DNA of 64,000 bases from NCBI RefSeq assembly GCF_047511655.1, contig NC_133390.1:167730083-167794082 (forward strand). Direction: 5' to 3'. Position numbers and translations under genes: made by a program. This stretch comes from Castor canadensis. Taxonomy: Eukaryota > Chordata > Mammalia > Rodentia > Castoridae. Below, in pieces: positions 56,480-64,000 of the stretch. Under the pieces are notes generated by a model, which saw nothing but the letters and a program-made list of their open reading frames with translations, searched no databases and had not been told where the DNA came from. Every line of letters begins with the position of its first letter. Within the stretch, counting starts at the first letter, position 1.

Positions 56480-57470
56480 CCAATCCAGAACCTGAAATCC
56501 TCTTTTAATTTTTACTCTCTTTATCCCTACAAATTCAAGGTGTAGAGATGTTTCTGGATATGTAAACCTTCTAAAAAGTTGTGGATCACTTTGAATATCA
56601 TCCATGTCCACAAGTTTCAGAAATCCCTTCTCTCCTTTAGGCTTCTGCTGAGATGGTCAAGAGAACAAATACCTTTAAGCTTTCTGGAATCCCTGTTGTT
56701 TGAATCAAATCTCTGAGGCACACTTATAATCTGTTTAGAGCTCTTTTATCTGTCTGAATAGTACTGTGAAGCACTGCTTTAAATCTTTCTGAGATGTTAG
56801 CACAGATTTGACAGTCATATTCTCAGTTTCATATTTGGAACAGGGTTTTCTGGCAGTGCCCTAGATTTAAGCTCTGCTAGGAAGCCATTTCTTAATTTTA
56901 CCATCATTTGCCATTTGGAGAGGCAGAGCATTTTCTAAACGATGAAGTCTTGGCTCTTGCATGTTTAACAGTCCTCCTTTACTTCAGTTTCTCATCTCAG
57001 CAATTTTGACATGTGGGACAGGATATTTCTTTGGTGCTCATGTAGCAGGAAGGGGTGATTTGAGAGGGGCTCTCCTGTGCATAGTAGGAGTCACATGTCC
57101 AGGACTCTGCTAACTAGATCCCAGGAGCATCCTCCCCATCACTGACAACTAAAAATGTCTTCAGAAATTGCCAGTTGTCCTTGGGAAAGCATACACTCTT
57201 AGTCAAGAACTGTTGCTTTAGTTTCTTTTGCCTCCTGCATTTCACTATAAGCAGCAAAAAGAAACCAGGTGACACCTTCAACACTTTACTAGGAAATAAC
57301 CTTAGACCACCCAGTGGGCACTTTTTCCATCTTCTGCTTCACTGCAGCCAGCAGGGTTGCTAAGCTTTGTACCAAACCTATTTTCCAGTATTTACCTGGG
57401 CTTCCTGTCACCCTCTGCAGCCTAATCAGAGACCTGGGCTTTCATTAACACCTCCTTTGTGCCATTTTTA
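56480..57470. other. Unique intergenic stretch
   Basis: About 1 kb of AT-rich DNA in which I recognise no young repeat and no gene. A possible old L2/L1 remnant cannot be excluded. Confidence 0.5.
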
Positions 57471-57719
57471 GGTTTTTACTGTACATGTCTCGAAGTTCAA
57501 AGCCTATTTCCTGTGCTCAGATATTATGTATCTTATTGAATGTCATATATGCAGTTTAAAAGATTGTTTATTCTACCATTATTTAGTAAAATGTCTGAAA
57601 AATGTCAATTCAAACAAGTTAGCAATAGTGTTAAGTTCTCACACATTTTTTTGGTCTACTTGTTTCTATTGAATCAATAGAGAAGTGTTGAAATCTCTAG
57701 TAAAGTAGATTTTTATGTT

Positions 57720-57927
57720 TGTTTTTTTTTTCCTGTACTGGGGTTTGAACTCAGGCCTACACCTTGAGCCACTCCACCAGACCTTTTTTTTTTTTTTTTT
57801 TGTGAAGGGTTTTTTGAGATGGGATCTTACAGAACTATTTTCCCAGGCTAGCTTTTGAACCGTGATCCTCCTGATCTCTGCCTCCTGGGTGGCTAGGATT
57901 ACAGGCGTGAGCCACCAGTGCCCAACT
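57720..57927 (-). repeat. Composite B1+ID SINE, antisense, short right arm
   Basis: 'tggggtttgaactcaggcct' goes straight to ACACCTTGAGCCACTCC; reverse B1 ends 'ggattacaggcgtgagccac'. Confidence 0.94.
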
Positions 57928-58159
57928 TTTCTGTGTATTTTTGAAGCTGTGTTACAAGGTATATTTACGTCTTGTTGATGAATTGTACCTTTTATCATTC
58001 ATAATATCCCTCTTCATCCCTGGTAATAGTCCTTCTTCTAATATAGACTTTGGTATTAATGTTGACACTCCAGCTTGCTTTGACTACTGTTTTTATGCTG
58101 TATCTTATTCCATCCATTCACTTTTAGCCTATGTATTTCATTATATTTAAAGTGACTTT

Positions 58160-58485
58160 TTGTGGGGAGGGTGGTACTGGGGTCTGAACTCAGGGCCTCA
58201 TTCTTGCTAGGCAAGTGATCCTCCACTTGAACCACATCGCCAACCCTTTTTGCTTTATTTATTTTTCAGATAGGGCCTCAGGGCCCAGGGCCTAGGGTCA
58301 GCCTTGGACTACAGTCTTTCTACCTACACTTCCTACATAGTTGGGGTAACAGGTGTGTCCCACCATGCCCAGCTTGTTTGTTGAGATGGGTCTCATTAAC
58401 TCTTTGTCTGGCCTGGCCTCAAACCAAATCCTCCCAATCTCTGCCTCCCAAGTAGCTGGGATTGCAGGTGTGAATCACTATACTT
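58160..58485 (-). repeat. Composite ID/B1/B1 SINE, antisense
   Basis: 'tggggtctgaactcagggcc', then two reverse B1 units ending 'gtagctgggattgcaggtgt'. Confidence 0.88.
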
Positions 58486-58552
58486 GTTCTTCATTCCAAC
58501 ATTTTTATGGTTCTATATTTATCTCCAGTATTAATTTGTTAATTATTATTAT

Positions 58553-58637
58553 TGTTTGTAGTACTGGGAATCTAACCCAGGGCCTTATGCATGCTAAGCA
58601 AGCACTCTATCACTTAGTTACAGCTACAGCTCACTTA
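58553..58637 (-). repeat. ID-type SINE, antisense
   Basis: 'tactgggaatctaacccagg', 'gctaagcaagcactctatca'. Confidence 0.88.
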
Positions 58638-58660
58638 TATCTCGTTAAAAAATGTAGTGG

Positions 58661-58846
58661 ATGCTGGGCACTGGTGGCTCACACCTGTAATCCTAGCTAC
58701 TCAGGAGGATTGTAGCCCATGCAAATAGTTTGTGAGACTTTATCTTGAAAAAATCCATCACAAAAAAGGGCTGTGCAGTGGCTCAAGGTATAGGCCCTTG
58801 AGTTCAAGCCCTAGTACTGAAAAAAAGAAAGAAAGAAAGAAAAAGT
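58661..58846 (+). repeat. Composite B1+ID SINE, short right arm, with (GAAA)n tail
   Basis: 'gctgggcactggtggctcac', an internal deletion in the B1 part, 'agtggctcaaggtataggcc' and a GAAA-repeat tail. Confidence 0.92.
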
Positions 58847-59082
58847 AGTGGTGCCCTTGCATTTACAATATATGTCTTTATTAATCACCATTTACCTTCC
58901 AGTAATATACTACTTCTTAAATAGCATAAACATTCTATAATAGCATATGTACAATTTTTTAAATCATTTTTATAGTTATTGTCATACATTTTACCTTTAC
59001 AGTGTATATACTATAAACCTACAATGCCTGGCTATCTTTTGCTTTAGACAAGCAATTATCTTTTAAGATGATTAAAAATGAG

Positions 59083-59168
59083 AGAAATGTAGCTCAGTGA
59101 TAGAGTGCTTGCCTAGCATGTGCAAGGTCTTGGGTTGAGCCCCAGCCCTTCAAAACAAGAGGGGAGGA
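59083..59168 (+). repeat. ID-type SINE, sense
   Basis: 'gtagctcagtgatagagtgc' and 'ttgcctagcatgtgcaaggt'. Confidence 0.88.
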
Positions 59169-60030
59169 AAGAAAAAGTGGAAGGTGAGAAATGTTTTTAT
59201 ATTTACCTTTATTCTATTTCCATTCTTCACTTAGACCCAAGCTGTCTTTGATAAATTCTCTTTGAACTTACTTGACCGTTTCATGTAGTGCTGCTCTGCT
59301 CTGCTCTGTTTTTTTATTTAGCTCGTCACTGTTTGAAAGATATTTTCACTAGATATAGAATTTGGGGCTTTTAGTTTTTTCCTTTCAGCATTTAAAAAGG
59401 ATCACTGTATTATCTTCTGGTCATATAATTTCTGATGAAAAATCTGTAATTCTTTTGTCCTTTTAGGTAGTGTTTCTTCCTCTTCTAAATGCCTTTATGT
59501 TTTTCTGTCTTTGGTTTTGAACACTTTGACTATTAATATTCATGCTATTTGTTGAATGTTTGTGTACTGGTATGGAATCTTTTTTGTATTATTTTGAGTT
59601 TGATATCTTTCATTGTTTACAGACAATTATTAGCTATTATATTTACATTTTTTTCTCTGATTCTTATCCTTCTAGAATCTAAATTACTCATCTGTCAACT
59701 CTAAGAGTTACTTCTGGTTTTTGTTTGTTTCATGTTTTTTTTTCTTTTTCTGGTTCAGCTTGAGTAGCCTCTGTCTTGATCCATCTTGAAGTTTCTGATT
59801 CTTTCCTCAGCTGTGTTGAGTTTACTGATGAGTCTGATAAAGGTGTTCAAATAATTTCTGGGGTGTGTGTGTATGTGCATGTGTGCACAAGTGTTTATTT
59901 CTAGCATTGCCATATGACTCATTTTTATAGTCTCCATCTCTGCTAAAATTACTCTTCTATTCATTTATGTTGTCTTTATTTTCCACAAGCCTTTCACATA
60001 CTAGTTACAGTTGTCTTAAATTCTGTCTTA

Positions 60031-60275
60031 AGCTGGGCACTGGTGGCTCATGCCTGTAATCCTAGCTACTCAAGGGGCAGAGATCTGAAAGATAGAGGTT
60101 CAAAGCCAGCCTGAGCAAATAATTCAAGATCCTATCTTGAAAAAACCCAACACACACCACCACCACCCCCACCCACACACACACAAAGAGCTGGCCGAGT
60201 GGCTCAAGCAGTAAAGCACCTGCCTAGTGAGCATGAGGCCCTGAGTTCAAACCCTATTCCCACCTCAAAAAAATT
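60031..60275 (+). repeat. Composite B1+ID SINE, long right arm, CA-rich linker
   Basis: 'gctgggcactggtggctcat', a linker grown into CACCACCACC/CACACA, then 'agtggctcaagcagtaaagc' and the rest of the full ID arm. Confidence 0.92.
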
Positions 60276-60352
60276 TCTCTCTTAAATTCGCAGGTAACAA
60301 TCTCTGTGTCTTGCATCTGGCTGCTGGTTAAATTTATGTGTGTTGTATTATT

Positions 60353-60572
60353 TATTTTTTTAGCGGAACTGTAGTTTGAACTCAGGACTTCATGCTTGCT
60401 ATACAGGTGCTCTATCTCTTGAGCCACTCTGGGAGCCCTTTTTTGTGTTGGGTTTTTTCAAGATAGTGTCTTGAGCTATTTGCCGGGGCTGGCTTTGAAC
60501 CATGATCCTCTTGATCTCTGCCTGCTGAGGAGCTATGATTATGGGCGTGAACCACCAGCACCCAACTTGTGC
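60353..60572 (-). repeat. Composite B1+ID SINE, antisense, long right arm
   Basis: 'actgtagtttgaactcagga', 'atctcttgagccactctggg', reverse B1 ending 'tatgggcgtgaaccaccagc'. Confidence 0.92.
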
Positions 60573-61469
60573 TATGGTTTTTGACTCATTTCTAGACACA
60601 GTATATAGACCAGCAGGGACTGAATACAATATTTTTTATGGCTGGGAACTGCCCTAGCCCCTTCTGTTGGGTCATTAGTCTGGGCAATGAGTTAATCTCG
60701 ACAGGGGTTGAGTTAGGTTTGGGTTTTGTTGTTTCTATCACTACTTCATTATCTGTGGCTCCCACAAATTCTATGCTCTTGTGCTAGTCACATGGGCCTT
60801 TAGCAAATCAATAAAAAATTCAGTTGAACTCTTCGTACCCTCCTGCATGGAGACTTCAGTGCTTTCATCCCATTTCTTCCTTGAGGCTCCTGTCTTCTGG
60901 AATTCAGGTTAATCGACTGGTCTGCAATCTCAGCGCTCTGATAGGTTTGACAAAAAAGTTATGATTTTGTAGATTATCCAACAATTTCAAAAAAATGTTA
61001 TTAGTGTGGTAATATGCCCTTCCTGGCTTTCTATAGTAAGCTATCTACTTCTCATTTCTCTTTTCAACTCTTCTGGCCATCCACTCTTGGCCTGCTGCCT
61101 GTCTGACCTTCGGTGACACCCATCCAGCTTAGCCCTCTGAATTATTTTCAGTGTGGATGTCCTCCTTCCTCCAATCATTCTTGTGGCAAAAATCTGGCAG
61201 TAAGATGGGTCAGAAGTTTCTGATCCTTCATCATCTTGGATTCAAAACAGTCCATGGAGTCCTGTTCCTACGGACATCTGAGAACAGGGAGGCGACTTTG
61301 GGAGTTGAGCTTCAAACACTGTGCTTCTGACTTGGCCTCATTCTTCTGCACTAGAAATGGGGCCAAGTATCTACTCCATCCATTAATGAGAAATAGGAAT
61401 CAAACATCCTAAAATATTTCTTGGAAGATGAAAATTACAAGTGGGTAATTTTCATTACCCAGCTGGAAG

Positions 61470-62000
61470 AAGTGGTTATGATCAGTCTCTGGAGGCAGTC
61501 TACCTGGGTTCAAACTCCATCTCTACCACTGACTAGCTGTGGGATCTTGCATGTATTTCCTCACCTCTCTTCAGTTTCTGTATCCAAAAGGAGGACACAA
61601 TAATAGCACCTCCTAGGACTGTCAAGAGGAGTGTAAGAGTTGACATATGTACAACACTTGTAATAGTGACTGGCACATAACCTCTGCAGAAGTGTTAACA
61701 GTTAGGGCTCCCTTCTGATAATTTCAGAAATTTGTGGCAGAGAGCAGTTCCTTTCCTTTCTTAGAATCATTATAATCAAACAGCTAGGGTTTAGAGAGCA
61801 TATCCAAGTGCCCACATCCTGTACTAAGTATTTTAAAGAACTATCTCATAAGAAGTAGGGATTAATTATTCCTAGTTCACAGGTAAGGAAACCAAGGATC
61901 AGAGAAGTATTTGCCCAGCTGGCTAGAGGCTGCAGTCGGTTTACAACCCAAGGAGGACTGTACAATGCCTGCGTTCTTAACCACTTCCCTTGTTGCCTCC
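61470..62000. repeat. Two MIR-like ancient fragments
   Basis: First at 61.47-61.69 kb ('ggaggcagtctacctgggtt', 'ctgactagctgtgggatctt'); second at 61.80-62.00 kb ('cacaggtaaggaaaccaagg'). Confidence 0.7.
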
Positions 62001-62583
62001 CACAAACTAGTTTCCATGCTTGTAAACTAGTGGGAAAGCTGCTTGCTGTATTTATCTTACAGGGTTGCTTTTAAGTCCGAATAATACAAGAGTCGGAGCC
62101 TTAGATATTTGTAGAGTGCTGTTGCCCTGACAGGGAAACCTGGATGTGACGGGATTTTTCACACTTCCATCCATCCTTCACACATGCCCTTCCCCCTCTT
62201 CTCTGCTTGTTGAACTCATTTCTGCAAGACTCCACTCAGAAATCAGCGCCCGGATTTTATTCTAACAAGGAGGGGATTGGGTCAGGGGGTGCACATCAGC
62301 CTTGGGCTCTGAACTGACCAAGCTGACTGCTGTGTGGGGAATGGAGTAGATGGGCCAGAGTGAACACAGGAAAACCAGATAGAAGGTACTACAGTGGGAG
62401 GCCAAGTCAGAGAGGGCAATGGAAAGGGAGAGGAATGGTGGGTTGGAAAGACACTTAGGAAAGAGAATCCGTAGGAAATGGAGGTGTATTTTAATGTGGG
62501 CGGTGAGGCAGAGGGAGGTGCCAAGGATGAATCCTAGCTAGCTAGTTAGAGGATGTTTGTTGAACGAATTACCAAGTGACCCC

Positions 62584-62584
<1 letters not shown>

Positions 62585-62619
<35 letters not shown>
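62585..62619. repeat. (CA)n microsatellite
   Basis: About 17 CA units just upstream of the right-hand CpG island. Confidence 0.97.
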
Positions 62620-62620
<1 letters not shown>

Positions 62621-62789
62621 TGGGTAGAGTGGCATGGGCATGGAGTCTCGGTCCCAGGAGCTGCTAGACACTTCTGACACTGGTCTGAGTCGGGAGTTGC
62701 TGCGGGGAGCAAGCAATTTCTGCCTCGCCCTCCAACCCCGGTGGACCGGACGTCCAGCACCCGGCTTAGCACCGTGGTGGTGTTGGCTC

Positions 62790-64000
62790 CTAGCCCGCGT
62801 CTAGGGGCGCGGCGCAGCGGCTCACCCCCTCCAGCCCTGACCCGCCCGGTCCCAAGCCCACCCCGCCCAGTGCGCTGGTAGGTTGGGCGGCGGCTATCTA
62901 GTCCCGGAGCCAGGAATCAGGAACAGCCAGGTGAGTTCCAGGGTCAGGGGTCGTCCATCGCAATGCACCTGTCTTGCTGGATAGCACTTGGTCCTCACCC
63001 CGCCTTCGCCCAGCGTGCGCCTCCAGGAGAAGTGCGCGCATAAGCGTGGCAAGTGCGGCCGAGGGTGCTGAGAGTCAGGGAGCCGGTGCGTGCGCGTAGT
63101 CGTGGCGTGGGCGCTGCCCAGGAGTCGGAGCGCATTAAGTGAGCGTGGGCAAGGAGCCGGCGCGTGGGCCCACAGCGGGTCTGTGCTGTGCGGGGGCGGC
63201 GCAGAGGCATCGGGGCGGGCACAGAGCCGCGCGCGGGCGTCGGCTGCAAGGCTGTGCGCGGAGCAGTGCGACCGGTCGGAGGAAGGAAGGATGCGTGCGG
63301 GTAACTTTTTGCCGGCCCTGCAAGTACGAGTAGTCGCGATACGGGAGGCTCCCTCCCGCCACCGGGCGAGAGCTGAGCCAGTGTGCCCGCTGCTGCCCTT
63401 CCCCCACTTCCGCCTCCCGCCTCTTCCTCGTTCCCGGCTCCCAGGGCCGTCGGTCCCCCGGGAGACCCGGAGGCGCAGCCCCACCCCGGCCGGCGCGGCT
63501 CGCTCCCACGCCCCCGCCGCCGCCTCGCCGGAGCGGACACACTGAGTCAGCGGGGGCGCCGGGCGCTGCAGGTAGGGGCTCCCGCGGCGGTGGACGCAGG
63601 TGCCACGCGAGACAGCGGAGGGGCCGGAGCACGAGTGGAACGGCCGGGGGTGGGGGGAGCGCCCTCTTCCGACCCCTCCCTTCCCCCGCCGGCGCGGCGT
63701 GTCCCTTTTTAGGGAATTCTTTCTCCCTTGCCTACTCCAGTGCGGGTGGGGCTGAGACGAGAGGGAGTTCTCCATTTCTCTGCCTTCTGCCTAGGTTCCT
63801 GCCCCTAAATCTCTTCACTCTTTTCCCAGCACCTATTGTCGCGTAAACAACTCCCTTGCTTCAGCTCGCGGTTCCGCAGCCCCCGGAGGGCAGCCCCTTC
63901 ATTCTCGTGAGATCAGTGGGGTCAGGGGAAGGGAAGGGGAGAGGTGAGGGGGAGGCCTGGAGCCCATGTTCCTGTCGGTTCGCCCGGAGCTCTCCTCCCC
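62790..64000 (+). promoter_or_regulatory. DBNDD2: CpG-island promoter, probably of DBNDD2
   Basis: Very GC- and CpG-rich DNA from about 62.8 kb to the window end. Two strong plus-strand donors suggest alternative noncoding first exons: CCAG|GTGAGT (exon end 62930) and GCAG|GTAGGG (exon end 63571). GC boxes and an AP-1-like TGAGTCA (63543-63549) are present. DBNDD2 is the next gene after TP53TG5 in mammals and lies on this strand, so the island is assigned to it by synteny; none of its coding sequence is in the window. Long open frames on both strands here reflect GC content. Confidence 0.65.

Larger units (their letters stand above)
57480..60030 (-). mobile_element. L1 ORF2-region fragments, antisense, with nested SINEs
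   Basis: 'attgaatcaatagagaagtg', 'tttatcattcataatatccc' and 'ttcccatttagcc'-like phrases are reverse L1 ORF2 sequence, split by SINEs at 57722, 58160, 58556, 58663 and 59083. Divergence is high, so boundaries are approximate. Confidence 0.65.
41300..62570. other. TP53TG5-DBNDD2 intergenic region
   Basis: About 21 kb with no recognisable host exon. The first 4 kb are SINE-rich; 45.4-60 kb is dominated by old L1 pieces with SINEs nested in them; 60.6-62.5 kb is mostly unique with MIR-like pieces (61.47-61.69 and 61.78-62.0 kb). The region is AT-rich compared with the gene-bearing flanks. All elements supported are listed separately. Confidence 0.8.

Noticed and set aside
62894..63775. A 293-codon open frame on the minus strand, with other long frames on both strands
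   Set aside because: It lies in a CpG island where stop codons are rare; it is rich in Arg, Pro, Ala and Gly, has no recognisable domain and opposes the expected direction of DBNDD2.

Overview
This is a window of mammalian nuclear DNA, almost certainly from a rodent. Exons are short and sit inside long introns. The dominant interspersed repeats are B1-type (7SL-derived) and ID-type (tRNA-derived) SINEs, often fused head to tail as a B1+ID composite. That composite points to the castorid/geomyoid side of rodents, with beaver as the best guess; this is an inference, not something I could test. The gene order equals the mammalian SDC4 - SYS1 - TP53TG5 - DBNDD2 block (human 20q13).

Layout. (1) 1-12.6 kb: the 5' part of SDC4 on the minus strand. 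Exon 1 (12425-12502, start and signal peptide) and exon 2 (464-605, glycosaminoglycan attachment region) are separated by an 11.8 kb intron; the other exons lie off the left edge. The promoter is a GC-rich island with a TATA-like box, GC boxes and a kappaB-like site. (2) 12.8-26.9 kb: intergenic DNA with many SINEs, old MIR fragments and microsatellites; a repeat-poor part at 24.1-25.5 kb carries three CRE-like cores. (3) 26.95-31.8 kb: SYS1 on the plus strand, complete, with three coding exons giving a 156-residue protein, a CpG promoter and a candidate noncoding first exon. (4) 31.8-38 kb: SINEs, a Tigger-type DNA transposon and a small unexplained CpG-rich segment near 36.5-36.8 kb. (5) 38.0-41.1 kb: TP53TG5 on the minus strand with four coding exons, tail to tail with SYS1. 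Its frame stops earlier than I remember for the human protein. (6) 41.3-62.5 kb: intergenic DNA dominated by old L1 fragments in both orientations with nested SINEs, a Tigger element, a U6 snRNA pseudogene and microsatellites. (7) 62.8-64 kb: a strong CpG island with two candidate first-exon splice donors on the plus strand, by synteny the DBNDD2 promoter; no DBNDD2 coding exon is visible.

The genes are not an operon or pathway. SDC4 is a cell-surface heparan sulfate proteoglycan, SYS1 a Golgi membrane protein, and TP53TG5 a poorly understood, testis-biased p53-target gene. I found no novel system. The most useful leads are the early stop in TP53TG5, the unexplained CpG-rich segment at 36.5 kb, a pair of CTCF-like motifs at the SYS1 promoter, tiny upstream ORFs in the SYS1 leader, and two forms of the composite SINE. 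Repeat boundaries are read by eye and are good to roughly 5-20 bases.
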